Shown piece by piece: positions 22,294-33,329 of a stretch of DNA of 64,000 bases (position 1 is the stretch's first letter; the number at the start of each line of letters is the position of its first letter). The stretch lies in contig CM045733.1 of assembly GCA_024760905.1 (NCBI GenBank), forward strand, positions 40,392,501-40,456,500, read 5' to 3'. The notes beneath the pieces were generated by a model, which made no database searches, had not been told where the DNA came from, and was given only the letters and a program-made list of their open reading frames with translations. Made by a program: the position numbers and the translations under genes. Origin of the DNA: Plotosus lineatus (lineage: Eukaryota; Chordata; Actinopteri; Siluriformes; Plotosidae).

Positions 22294-23370
22294 TATATAT
22301 ATATTTTTTTATATACAGACTGTATATGGCTCTCAGAGGATTAGATTTTAAAATATGTCCTTTTTTTTTGCTCTCTTAGTAAAAAGGGTTCCCGACACCT
22401 CTTTTACAATATGCTTATAATGCACAATAAATTTAAAATTTAACATATGTTAATATGTTTAATAGAAATAATGTCTTTATGCTCCTTTTATTTGCAACTC
22501 AATAAATCCTTCCAGACTAAAAACCATGCACACAAGTCCAAACCACAGTGATTAAAAGTGATGTGGTTCTTTTGATGACTGCATCTGGCTCTCAGATAAA
22601 TCAGATGGCCTTTCTTAACAGAATAACTAATAATAATTCCGCTGTCATTTCAATAAAAATACAGAAAAAGCCATCAAATAGAACAAAAACAGATAAATAA
22701 TTCTCACGCATTTTAATCCATACATCTAATTGTACACGCAGTGGAGAGCCAATCCTTTCTGTACTGCAATTACGGGAGGGTCTGATACCTTGAAAACTCT
22801 AATTTTATTGGATGATATGCAACAGCCTGCCCGAGTTGTTTGTGGGTAAAGAGGTAAATTTCCCTCGTTTTTGATCAGCTCATTTGTGCAGAGCGAACCC
22901 TTTCAACCAAGAAAATGGTGAAAATGAGGAAAAAGATGAGGAGTAGGCTACAATCACTGAATGAAGATTTGGAAAGACTTGCATGAAGCCAAGCAGAACT
23001 GGCAACCAGCTGATTGTCAAAACTTGGAACGCGCTTCCTATCACATACCAAACACTGCAGCGTGTGAGTCTATGCATGCGCATATGCCCTGCAATATACA
23101 ATAGCTTAGTCTATTTGATGGCCAGGTAAAATAAATAAATAAAAAAGCCCCAGTGCTTCATTTCAAGGCGTTAACTTGAGATCTGGTGAAGATTTCTGTT
23201 CTTCTCCCTTCAGATTGGTGTGTGGTGTGTTTCAGAGCATCATCCGGGCTTTATTCTGATTCCCCAATTCCTCTGATCGAGTCCGTGCTGGATGAAAGCA
23301 TGTACTTGAGCACGTGTTTAAGACGCACTGATCTCTGAACCCCGTTTTGTATTTGATCATTTATTATAAG
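22294..23370. other. Mostly single-copy DNA; possible conserved block 22490-22870
   Basis: No repeat of this window matches here. 22490-22870 is balanced in composition with several ATCTAATTG/TTTAATCC-like cores. No open frame is supported. A regulatory role is speculative. Confidence 0.25.
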
Positions 23371-23382
23371 GCAGCGCGTGCT

Positions 23383-23593
23383 GCGCTCTCTACTCCGTCC
23401 TCGCTCACGTAATCATCGGCATGATGATGATCAGACTCGATCGAAGTCTCAAGTAAACCACAATCAGCAGTGGATCAGTGAATCAGAAGAATGTGAAATA
23501 CTCATGGTGTGCCATAGATGGACTTCGATCGGGTCTGCACGATCATTCTCCTCATGCCGATGATCACATATGCGCAGATGGAGTAGAGAGCGC
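23383..23593. repeat. Imperfect inverted duplication, arms about 70 bp
   Basis: 23383-23448 on the plus strand and 23521-23593 on the minus strand share GCGCTCTCTACTCC, ATCATCGGCATGA and GATCGAAGTC in the same order. The spacer is about 72 bp. Confidence 0.8.
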
Positions 23594-23720
23594 CGCACCC
23601 ACAGCCAAAGTGAGGGGCAAAGCACCCGGCAAGCGCTCGGTCTGATGCTGCTTCTGATGGTGCTGATGGTGCTGATGGTGTGTGGTGTGTAGAGCAGCTT
23701 TCTTCACTGCTTTTGACCAT
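23502..23720 (-). CDS. Small open frame of unknown function, doubtful
   Basis: 72 codons starting MVKSSEES, with a hydrophobic patch SICAYVIIGM followed by RRMIVQTRSKS. Composition is GC-rich compared with its surroundings, and a CTGATGGTG-type repeat encodes the Ser/Ala/Pro part. The plus-strand partner arm of the inverted duplication encodes a similar run (LYSVLAHVIIGM). That could mean a duplicated exon or chance. I do not recognise a family and give no function. Confidence 0.15.
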   Translation of the reverse strand: MVKSSEESCSTHHTPSAPSAPSEAASDRALAGCFAPHFGCGCGALYSICAYVIIGMRRMIVQTRSKSIYGTP

Positions 23721-24002
23721 ACGGAAGAGAAGGGAAGACTTGCAAATAAGTTAAGGAACACTTGCCATATAAAAGGAAAGATCACGGAACCAATGGGAAC
23801 ACTCTCGAAAAAATTTTCGGACTGACTGAGGCACGTTAGAGGATGACTACGGTTTTGCTTTCGCGAGTCTTCCACACTCCAGTGAAATGGGGGTATAACC
23901 CAAAACACTTTCTTTGCTGTTTATTTGTAATTTGTTTTATTCAATTTGCTTCATTAATGCTTTGACTTCCAAACTTAGTTCTGCAAACAAAATACGATGA
24001 GA

Positions 24003-25338
24003 CCAGATGCCCGAGCCACCTAAACTGGCCTCTCTCAATGCGGAGGAGCAGCGGATCTACTCCGAGCTCTCCACGGATGGTAGAGCTTCTCACCTTATCT
24101 CTAAGGGAGAACCCCGCCACACGGCGAAGGAAGCTCATTTCAGCCACTTGTATCCGTGATCTTGTTATTTCGCTTATTACCCAAAGCTCGTGACCATAGA
24201 TGAGGGTTGGAACATAGATCGACTGGTAAATTGAGAGCTTCGCCTTGCGGCTCAGCTCCTTCTTCACCACGATGGACCGGTACAGGCACCGCTTAACAGC
24301 AGAGGCTGCAGCGATCCGTCTGTCGATCTCTTGCTCCATCCTTCCCTCACTCGTGAACAAGACCCCAAGATACTTAAACTTGTCCACTTGGGGCAGGACC
24401 TCATTCCCGACCCGGAGGGTGCATTCCACCCTTGTCTGACTGAGAACCATGGCCTCAGACTTGGAGGTACTGATTCTCATCCTGGCTGCTTCGCACTCGG
24501 CTGCAAATCGCTCCAATGAGAGCTGGAGGTCCCGACTTGATGAAGCCAAAAGGACAACATCATCCGCAAAAAGCAGAGATGAGATCCGATGGCCACCAAA
24601 CCAAAACCCCTCAACCCCTCGACTGCGCCTAGAAATTCTGTCCATGAAAATTATGAACAGAATCGGTGACAAAGGACAGCCTTGGCGGATTCCAACTCCC
24701 ACCGGAAACGAATTCGACCTGTTGTTACCAATACGGACCAAACTCTGGCTCCGATGATACAGCGACCGAATGGCTTGTAGCAACAAATCTGGAACACCGT
24801 ACTCTCGGAGCACGCCCCACAAGATCGTTCGAGGGACACGGTCGAAAGCATTCTCCAAATCCACAAAGCACATGTGGACAGATTGGGCAAACTCCCATGC
24901 CTCCTCCAGAATCCTGTGGAGCATATAGAGTTGGTCAAGAGTGCTACGGCCAGGACGAAAACCACACTGTTCCTCCTGAATCTGAGGTTCGACTATCGGT
25001 CGGATCCTCCTCTCTAGTACCCCTGCATAGACTTTCCCAGGTAGGTTGAGGAGTGTAATTCCACGATAATTGGAACACACCCTCCGGTCCCCCTTCTTAA
25101 AATTCGGGACCACCACCCCAGTTTGCCAATCCAGAGGTACAGCCCCCGATGGCCACGCGATGTTGCAGAGACGTGTTAACCAAGACAGTCCTACAGCATC
25201 CAGAACCCTGAGATATTCCGGGTGGATCTCGTCCAACCCCGGAGCTCGACCACCGAGGAGCTTTTTGACATCCTCAGTGACCTCCACTCCAGTGATGGGC
25301 GGACCCCCACCCAAACCCTCAGGGTCTTCCTCTTCCAC
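24003..25338 (-). CDS. Rex3 reverse transcriptase, uninterrupted frame
   Basis: Polymerase that copies Rex3 RNA at a nicked target. The frame of 465 codons opens at 25338 and runs past the element to a stop at 23941; about the last 20 residues are flanking DNA. Motifs in order: GRAPGLDEIHPEYL, NYRGITLLNLPGK, QEEQCGFRPGRSTLDQLYML, motif A CFVDLENAFDRVP (about residue 160), motif B GIRQGCPLSPILF (about 218), motif C SLLFADDVVLLASS (about 255) with both Asp intact, then EFKYLGVLFTSEG-like and LSRKAKLSIYQSIY thumb blocks. The usual DLEKAFD has Asn for Lys. The Met is not the real start, because the polyprotein begins upstream in other frames. It has no intact 5' coding part and probably cannot retrotranspose. 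Confidence 0.8.
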
Positions 25339-26905
25339 GGAGGGCGTGTTGGTGGGATTGAAGAGGTCCTCAAAGTATTCCCTCCACCTATCGAAACAGT
25401 GTTTGTAGAGAACTGCTTCCCCCTCCTAAGGTGTGAAATGGCGGTCCAGAACCTTTTTGAGGCCAACCGATAATCACTCTCCAGGCCCTCACCGAACTCC
25501 TCCCACGCCCGAGATTTTGCATCTGCGACAGCCTCGGCTGCAGCACGTGTGGCCTGCCGATACCTGTTTGCTGCCTCAGGAGTCCCACAGGCTAATAAAA
25601 CCCGATAGGCCTCCTTCTTCCGCTGTACGGCCCCCTTCACCGCAGGCGTCCACCACCAGGTTCGGGGATTACTGCCACGACAAGCACCGATGACCTTACA
25701 GCCACAGCTATGGGCTGCCGCCTCAGCAATGGAGGCACGAAATATGGCCCATTCGGATTCATGTCCCCCACCTCCTCCGGAACGTGGTTGTAGCTCTGTG
25801 GGAGGTGGGAGTTAAAGGCCTCTCGGACAGGGGACTCCGCCAAACGTTCCCAACAGACCCTGATTACACGCTTGGGCCTGCCAGGTCTGGAAGGCAGCCT
25901 CCCCCACCACCGAAGCCAACTCACCACCAGGTAGTGATCGGTAGGCAGCTCAGCTCCTCTCTTCACCCGAAAGTCCAGAACATATGGTCGTAAGTCCGAT
26001 GACACGACTACAAATTCAATCATCGAATTGCGACCTAGGGTGTCCTGGTGCCAAGTACACTTATGGGCACACTTTGACAAGCACAGAAGTCTAACAACGA
26101 AACACCATTCAGGTTCAGACTGGAGAGGCCGTACCTACCGATCACACCCTTCCAGGTCACACTATCGTTGCCCACATGGGCATTGAAGTCTCCCAAGACA
26201 ACGAATGAGTCTCCCGCGGGAGTGTTCTCCAACACCCCCCCTAAAGACTCCAAAAAGGGTGGGTACTCCGAACTGTCATTTGGTGCATAAGCACAAATAA
26301 CAGTCAGGATCCGTCCCCCCACCCGAAGACGGAGTGAAGCTACCCTTTCGTCAACTGGGGAGAACCCCAATATTTGGGCACCGAGATGGGGGGCAACAAG
26401 AATACCCACACCGGCTCGCCCGCCTCTCCCCATGAGCAACTCCAGAATGGAATAAGGTCCATCCTCTCTCGAGATGGATGGTTCCAGAGCCCAAGCTATG
26501 CGTTGAGGTGAGCCCGACTATATCTAGTCGGTATCTCTCCACCTCACGCACCAGATCAGGCTCCTTCCCCGCCAGAGAGGTGACATTCCATGTCCCGAGG
26601 ATCAGAGTAAGTAGCCGAGGATCGGTCCGACAGAACCCATGCCTTCGGCTGCCACCCAACTCACACTGCACCCGACCCCTAAAACTCCTCCCTTGGGTGG
26701 TGGGTCCATGGGAGGGCGGACCCATGTCTCCTTTTCGTGCTAAGCCCGGCCAGGCTCCATGGGCAGAAGCCCGACCACCAGGCGCTCGCCTTCGAGCTCC
26801 TCCCCCGGGCCTGGCTCCAGAAGGGAACCCCGGTGACCCGCGTCCGGTCAAGGGAGACTGCTTCCTGTGCTCTCTCTCTCTCTCTCTCTCTCTCTCAGAT
26901 GTCAC
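25339..26905 (-). pseudogene. Rex3 endonuclease and linker, frameshifted
   Basis: Reading down from 26905: LILGTWNVTSLAGKEPDLVR (nuclease start), RLDIVGLTSTHSLGSG where active copies have an SE-type catalytic motif, [38 protein letters not shown] with the catalytic GDFN motif, then TDHYLVVSWLRWWGRLPSRP with the TDH-type end motif (SDHxxV), then an Arg/Ala-rich linker. The pieces fall in at least four frames (breaks near 26390, 26060 and 25640), so no nuclease is produced. Confidence 0.8.
26870..26895. repeat. Short (CT)n inside the Rex3 leader
   Basis: About 13 CT units in the 5' part of Rex3 copy 1; absent from copy 2, so a later expansion. Confidence 0.85.
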
Positions 26906-27327
26906 GTGTCATAGGGGTTTTTTGAATCGCACTTCGTCTGGACCTTCACCCCGGACCTGTTTGCCTTGTGTGACCCTACCAGGGGCATTTGCCCCCGACA
27001 ACATAGCTCCTAGGATCATTAGGTCACGCAAACCCCCCCACCACGATAAGTTGGCGATTCAGGGAGGGGTTTGTTGGGGATTTTAAGGTAATCTTTTTGA
27101 AAAAGTAATCCTGACATAAACAGAGAAGACATCAGTGTGGTACCATTTTTGGTATAACAATCACTATCCGAGTTACAACGTACGCAAGTTACACCCAGCC
27201 ATACTTACGACCACGTCTAGCAGATGCCTATTATCAGTTTACTGTATATGTCTGGCAGCGCAGTACATAAGATAGTTGTGGCAGCACAGCATCCCAGCAT
27301 CTCACACTCACAGCACTCTAACACTAC

Positions 27328-27679
27328 TGTTATGGTCTGTGCTGGCGGAACTAACTCTTCCTGAATCATTGCAGGTGCTGGCGAGGGGCGTGGTGGTTGC
27401 CAGTTGGCAAGTCCGAGCTTAGCGCACCTGGTCCCAATCTGCAATCAGCAAAGCAGCCAGCTATAAATGGGCGCGGCGCGCTTCCCTCCGATGTCAGAAG
27501 TTTGGTTTCCCCGTGACTCTACTCCTTGGCTTTCTCTCTGACCCCTGGTTCTTGCTTCGTGCTCGACCAGTTCACTTAGTATTCCAGTGATTGACAGTTC
27601 TTAGTGTTACATAAATCGTTGGAACCTTCTTTTGGTCCCCTGCATCTCTGGGTCCTACGCATACACTCCAGGCATAACA
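27328..27679 (+). mobile_element. Solo LTR (352 bp) with 5-bp TSD
   Basis: Starts TGTTATGGTC and ends CAGGCATAACA, an inverted TG...CA terminus. ACTAC lies directly on both sides (27323-27327 and 27680-27684). No internal retroviral-type genes are attached, so it is a solo LTR left by recombination. A diverged relative is at 34284-34712. Orientation is a guess. Confidence 0.85.
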
Positions 27680-27689
27680 ACTACACTCA

Positions 27690-27987
27690 TTCAAGTCCCC
27701 ACAAGGTTGTCACTGTCCCCCCAGTGCAGCTAACTGGGTTATCAAAGGCGGGCCATGTCTCTCACTGTCTATGGTGCATGTAAAAGAACCATTGCTGACT
27801 TTCATAAAGAGTAGGCAGCAAAGCCGTCAGCGTGTTTCTGCCCCTTGCTAAAATGGTTGTGACAGGAGGACATCCGACGTAAAAACCCATGCCAAATCAA
27901 ATGTGCGAATCAGATGATTCGATGTGGTGACTCTCGAGACCGGGAAAAAGCCGAAAAGAAAAGAAGAAGAAAAAGAATAATAAGAAG
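27690..27987 (+). mobile_element. SINE, tail type B, 5' truncated
   Basis: Starts in the tRNA-like B-box zone (TTCAAGTCC), continues through the body (CAGTGCAGCTAACTGGGTTA, TTTCTGCCCCTTGCT) and ends with tail B (GGACATCCGACGTAAAAACC to AAAAAGCCGAAAAGAAAAG). It abuts the solo LTR's TSD. Confidence 0.85.
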
Positions 27988-27994
27988 AATTCAC

Positions 27995-28150
27995 TCATTC
28001 ATTTTCTGAGACGCATAATCCTAATTAGGATCAAATGGTTCAGAAAATGGATGAATTAATGGTTTCAATTCAATTCAATTTTGTTTGTATTGTGGTTTTT
28101 CCAACTGACATTGTTGAAAAGAAGATTTACACAGTAAAAGTTCATTTGGT
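27995..28150. repeat. SINE tail-A scrap and dispersed repeat end
   Basis: TCATTCATTTTCTGAGACGC with TAATCCTAATTAGGATCAAA is the reverse of tail A. CAATTCAATTCAATTTTGTT at 28065 onward resembles the 3' end seen at 16800-16830 in reverse. Confidence 0.6.
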
Positions 28151-28599
28151 AAAAAAAAAATCCTTTCACTGTCACATCACAATTACTTGTGTTCAGGACT
28201 TATAAGAGAAGTTTAAACAGGCTTTTAAATATGCTCACTAACCAATCAGGATGTGCAGATTGAAACGTTACAGTTGGTTTTGAAAAGCTAATAAAAAAAG
28301 AGCAGTTCTTTTTGTTCTTCAGGTTGTACATCAGTACCTAACAATGAATTTCTGTTTGGCTCAACAAAAGAGGTGTGATCTCAGTATGCTTGTCTAAATA
28401 AAATCTCAATGACAAGACTTGTACAAACAACTTTGACTGGAACAACCCTACTATAGCCAAGATGTCACTGTGGCAAACTGTAAGAATCTCAAAAAACTCA
28501 AAATCCTCAGGCGAAATTCAAATGTAAAACTGGAGAGAGCCAGTTGGAAAGCATAGCGCCAACTGGTGTGATGGTGGAGGACCACAGTTAGGATCAAAC

Positions 28600-30147
28600 C
28601 CACAGTACTGAGGACCTTCATCCAACTGCCCCAAACCAGAGTAGTATAAGGAGATCAACTGATGAATAAAGAAAGAACCAAAGAAAAAAAGAGTTCGCCA
28701 GCCTCGCAGAAGAGAGAGAGAGAGATTTCTAGCATAAGCAAATAAGAGAAGCAGTGGAAATAAGAGAGAAGGACTGAAGCAGCTGAGACAATACCTAAGG
28801 AGGAGACAGAGAACTCAGGCTAGCAGAAAGAATAAGTAAAAATAGACATGATAAAATAGGAACAAGACAGCCTTTATCAAGTACTCATATGGCTTCGCAG
28901 CAAGTGTACTTGAAGGAAGGAAGAAGATCAGAGAAACTTCAAAAACCAGGGGTAGAAGTGAAAGCATATTTGAAGGCTACACACTCAGACAAAATGAGAC
29001 ATGAAGCACTGGGTAGAAACAGCAGAATAGAGCCAGTGGAACAAATAGAGAAGTAAGAGGTTGTCAGAAAGGCAAGAACATGTTCAGCATCAGAACCAGG
29101 TGGAATCATGCATAAGGTACAAAAAGCTAATAAAAGTCATGGATGAAGGGTCAGATACCACCATGTTGGCAAATGGCTGAAGGATGCTTTGGATCAGAGG
29201 AGGAGGAATCGACAGAAATCAGGCAGTTCAGAATCATCTCTCTTCTCAATGTAAAAGGGAAAATCTTCTTTGCTGTGCTTGCAAGACAAGTGATCTCCTA
29301 CATGGTTGAAAACAAGTACATTGACACAGCTGTACAGAAAGGTGGAATTCCTGGGTTCCAAGGGTGTGTAGAATACACAATTGTAATTTCCAATCTCATG
29401 AAGGAAGCAAGAGCAACAAAAGGGGACATGACAGTCGTTCGGTTAGATTTGGCAAATGCTTATGGAACAGTGCCACACAAACTTATTGAAAAAGCACTGG
29501 AGCACTTTCATATTCCTCAAAAGGTCAGTAGGATCATAGCAAGCTATCTGGAAGGGATACATGTAAGATTCACTGAGCAGAACTATGTAACATCTCGGCA
29601 ACAAGTAGGTAAAGCCATAGAAACAGGCTGCACCATCTCAGTGGTTTTCTTTGTGATGGCACTGAACTTGCTCATAGAAGCGGGGAAAAGAGGGTCAAAA
29701 ACCAGGACAAACTTCAGACAACCACCAAGCAGAGGGTTCATGGACAATTTACCATCACAACCACATCGCATGTCCAGGCGAAATGGGTGCTTCAGGCATT
29801 GGAAGAGACTGCCACATAGGCAAGGATGAAGCTCAAACCTGCCAAGTCAAGGTGTATGGTGATTAAAAAAGGCAAAATCACTGAAATGTTTACCTTGAAG
29901 TTCCAAGCTGAACAGATCCCATCTATCATAGAGAAACTAATCAAGTGCCGAGGGAAATGGTATGACGTCAGTCTGAAAGAGGTTAAGAGCAACAAACGTC
30001 TGGAGCAACAAACAGTAGAAGGACTGGTGCATATTGACAAGTCAGGGATGCCAGGGAAGTTTAAAGCATGGATTTTCCAACATGTGCTTCTACCCAGAAT
30101 AATGGGGCCATTTATGCTGTAGGACATTACCTTGTCAACAATCGAGA
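28600..30147 (+). pseudogene. RLE-type LINE, reverse transcriptase half
   Basis: A non-LTR element of the restriction-like-endonuclease class. VVRKARTCSASEPGGIMHKV (29057 on) is the pre-RT block. The frame 29143-29829 gives QFRIISLLNVKGKIFFAVLA, QKGGIPGFQGCVEYTIVISN, motif A VVRLDLANAYGTVPHKLIEK, motif B GKAIETGCTISVVFFVMALN, then a frameshift within SRGFMDN (motif C zone). 29826-30120 continues with MKLKPAKSRCMVIKKGKITE and GKFKAWIFQHVLLPRIMGPF. Stops and shifts make it dead. The coding sequence before about 28600 is not seen. Confidence 0.75.
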
Positions 30148-30242
30148 GCCCGTCTTAAACCCTCAGTCTTAAAAACCGTCTTAAAATGCTCAGGCGTCCT
30201 GCATGTGGGCGGAGCCCGCATTCAGAGGAGCGCATGTGTATT

Positions 30243-30323
<81 letters not shown>

Positions 30324-30325
30324 TG

Positions 30326-30383
<58 letters not shown>

Positions 30384-30668
30384 ATAAAAAATGTATAATA
30401 ATGGTTTAATTCATAAATATGTTTAAAAAATGGTTTATTATATTAATAAAATGTTTAAATGGTTTAATAAATTATTTTCTTTTACTTTTAACACATATTT
30501 CATACAAAATCGGTGTACTTTTATCACTTTTAAAGGATTTATGGGGTAGTCTTGGTGGCCTTGGAACAAATCAGGCATTTTATATGTAAAATGTGCCTCT
30601 ACTTACGAAAACTTTACATTACGAAAAAGGCGCTGGAACGGATTAATTTCGTAAGTAGGGGAAAACTG
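30148..30668. mobile_element. Tigger-like element inserted in the LINE
   Basis: The right terminus reads TTTCGTAAGTAGGGGAAAACTG and is followed by TA at 30669-30670. The inside matches 60449-60840 in reverse: TAATAAATTATTTTCTTTTA, then dinucleotide tracts. (GT)n 30247-30290, (GA)n 30291-30320 and (GT)n 30331-30380 lie at the same place as (AC)n/(CT)n in the 60.4-kb copy. The left end is unclear. Confidence 0.65.
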
Positions 30669-31500
30669 TACACATCTTTCCAATTGCAGTTCTTGCTGAG
30701 ATCTGTATATGAAATACTCCCTGCACAAACAAACTTATGCAACTGGGGAATGATAGAACACCCATAATGCTATCTGTGCCAGAAGCCAGCTAACCAAGAG
30801 CACACTCTTTCATAATACCATGTTGTGCTTAGCCAGGGAAGATAAGAGTGGAGACAAGACCAGGTGTTGAGAGCTTTGGCCCACACATTGGAGACTGAAG
30901 GAAAGACAGAACACAAACACAACCAGCCAGTTTTCATCAACTTTGTTAGAACTGCAGAACATGCTCCAGCCAAAGGCCAGGTAAGAAGTGGTCTCCTGAG
31001 CATGGCCAAGGATTGGCAACTAAAGGTTGACCTCGGAAACAAGCTTGTATTTCCACCAATAGTAGAGACAACCCTGCGACCAGATGTTCTATTCTCATAG
31101 AGTACAAGGAAACTACTCCTCATTGAGCTAAAAGTATCATGGGAGACCAGATGCCAGAAAATACATGAGCGGAAGCTTGTAAAGTATGATGAGCTGTTGG
31201 AAAACTGGACACTAAGACCGGCAACCATGGAATTTCTTACTCGAAGTAGGAGTACGTGGTATCTCAGCTGTGTCCTGCTGGAAAACGATGGCAGCCCTAG
31301 AAGTGAAAGGTAGAGATAGAAGAAGTGCAATAAACACCATGGCTCAAGCAGCAGAGATAGCATCCAGTTGGCTCTGGCTCCGAAAAAATTACAGTAGCTG
31401 GAAACTTGACTATCAAGAGTAGATGATTGATCACCTTCTGCTGTCCCACCATCCCGGGGACATTCCAGGTTAAGTGATGAAACATCTGTAGATGGATGGA
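30669..31500 (+). pseudogene. RLE-type LINE, C-terminal zinc finger and endonuclease
   Basis: Continues the element at 28600-30147 with about 130 residues missing in between. FQLQFLLRSVYEILPAQTNL (30680) and CYLCQKPANQEHTLS (30770) give the C-terminal zinc-finger zone with its last Cys lost. The nuclease motif follows: TTLRPDVLFS, stop, STRKLLLIELKVSWE (31072-31150). That is RPD, 13 residues, then Glu, the PD-(D/E)XK spacing of restriction-like endonucleases. Later frames degrade. Teleost Rex6 belongs to this class, but I cannot assign the clade. Confidence 0.75.
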
Positions 31501-31574
31501 TCCGGCTGATGACTCGAGAGCTTAGCAGCAGTAACACCTTAACTGTTTATAATAACTAACTGAGGTGTAGATAT

Positions 31575-31888
31575 TCATTCATTAATTTTCTGAACCACTT
31601 AATCCTAATTAGGTTCATAATGGATGCTGGTGCCCATCTCAGCCGACTCTGGACAAGGATACCATGGCAGAAACATGCTGATGGCTATGCAGGCTATTCT
31701 TGACAAAAGTCAGTAATGGTTCTTTTACATGAACCTCTCACCACCGACAGCGAGAGACATGGTCGACCTTTGATAACCCAGTTATCTGCACTGGGGGACA
31801 GCAGTGACAACTTATTTATAGTGGGACTTGAACTCCTGACCTTGGGATCAGTAATCCAGCACCTTACCACCTGGTCACCACTCTCCCT
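31575..31888 (-). mobile_element. tRNA-derived SINE, tail type A, 12-bp TSD
   Basis: On the minus strand the head GGGAGAGTGGTGACCAGGTG runs from 31888, then the body and tail A (AACCTAATTAGGATTAAGTG) to the ATGAATGAAT end. AGGTGTAGATAT flanks it exactly (31563-31574 and 31889-31900). Confidence 0.95.
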
Positions 31889-31921
31889 AGGTGTAGATAT
31901 GTCACAGTGTTAGAGAGTAAG

Positions 31922-32209
31922 GTGTAGCTTCTCTGCCTTTGACTTATTGAAATAGCTGTGGCTTTTTTGTCTTGGTCTTCGTGAACAAAGTGTGCCTTCT
32001 GTGCCTTAGACTTGATGGAAGAGGTGGGTCTTTAGTGCCTTAGACTTATTGAGGTGTGGCTTTTGTGTGTTAATTTATATGAAAACGGTATGACTTCTGA
32101 GCCACAGTTTTAGTGAAGGAGGTATGACCTAACACCTCAGATTTCGTCAAAAAGGTGTGGTTTCTGTAGCTCACTCTTGGCGAATGAGGCGTGGTTACTG
32201 TGTGTAAAG
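31922..32209. repeat. Degenerate 34-bp minisatellite, about 8.5 units
   Basis: Unit starts of the form GTGTGGC fall at 31922, 31956, 31990, 32024, 32054, 32088, 32122, 32155 and 32189. Steps are 34, 34, 34, 30, 34, 34, 33 and 34 bases. Each unit has GTGTGGCTTCTGTGCC, then a (T/C)AGACTTA-like centre and a purine-rich end such as TGAAGGAG. Units differ at many positions, so the array is old. Confidence 0.85.
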
Positions 32210-33329
32210 TTGCTTTCTATTTGTACAATTTGCTACCATGCATGGAACATTACATTTGAAATAATGTTCTGATGCACATTTTCCCTCTGTTATCCTTCAT
32301 GTTTGAGCTAGCTGTGTACAGAATGATATTTTTGCTAAATGTACACGTGTATTCATAAAAAATCATGGAAAGAACATCTTAATGAGTTTATTTGTCTGAA
32401 ACCTGGAAGTGTACAAGGTGAATGTGGGGAAATATTTTATTAAATACTGAATTTTTATGAATAATATACTATAAGCTGTTGTACATGAGATTTCTAGACT
32501 ACTTTTTTTGACCTTCACTAAAGGACTTTGAGTCTGAGTTTGTTCTAGTCTACTTGATTTCTGAGCGGATAAACCGAAGTCGTGTCTATTGGAAATGATA
32601 AAGCTCTCTTCTGTGAGTGTACACGATGCTGAACTTTGCAAGGAAGGATAAGCGATAAGCCTTTTAATCTCTCAAGGTCGACGTCAAGCTTCGGCAGCAA
32701 AATATGTGAACTGTGTTAGTCAGCATGTAGAAATCACAGCACAGACACATTTTTATAAAGGAATGATTTAATATGAAATATGTGGAAAGAATCGAATTGT
32801 CATTTTCTTCGATATTTTTAACATTTCATGCATTTTCATATATGAGACTCAAATCAACCTTCTTCGTAAAATCACATTAGAATTAGTGGACAAAGAGAAA
32901 ATAAAAATAAGTTGAATCTATGCTTTTATTCAGAGGCGACAGGAAGTTCACCAGGTACTACTCTCAGAGTTTTCCTCTACAAATGAAGAACAGAAGGGAG
33001 GAATGTGAGCATGAACACAGATCAAAATGTCTTTCGTGCACATTATTAGCCTGATGTGAATCAAAGGGGAATTGATTGATTTGTTATTTAATTTTGGTGA
33101 ACATAATCAAAGGAATTAAAGAAAAACTGATGAGGGATAGGGGCTTACAATATACTCAAAAATGCTTTCATGCATTGGCCATAATTAGGATGATCTAAAA
33201 ATATAAATGGGTCTACTAAATAAGTGTACATCTGAATTCAAAAAGAACTGAAGAACACAGAGTCTGTGTTAGATAAATAATACATAAATAATGAGTTCAA
33301 AACATTTTCTGGATCAAACCCCAAGTCTA
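32210..33329. other. AT-rich non-coding DNA, nothing recognised
   Basis: No repeat match and no supported open frame. The 92-codon minus frame at 32363-32641 has no recognisable domain. Confidence 0.4.

Larger units (their letters stand above)
24003..27072 (-). mobile_element. Rex3: Rex3 (RTE-clade) retrotransposon, copy 1, 3' end missing
   Basis: The 5' end at about 27070 (reverse of TCCCTGAATCGCCAC-type start) matches copy 2 at 51832. In order it has leader, AP endonuclease, linker and reverse transcriptase. It stops after the WLGHLV block, so the last codons and tail are lost, unusual for a LINE. The segment CGGTGACAAAGGACAGCCTT at 24663 agrees with the primer region I remember from Rex3 surveys in fish; that memory supports the name but should be checked. 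RT is open; the upstream half is frameshifted. Confidence 0.85.

Noticed and set aside
23502..23720. A KCNE-type potassium channel subunit.
   Set aside because: The TRSK ending recalls KCNE juxtamembrane wording, but the hydrophobic run is short and the conserved neighbouring residues are absent.
24666..25049. Plus-strand frames across Rex3 copy 1.
   Set aside because: Antisense shadows of the RT frame.
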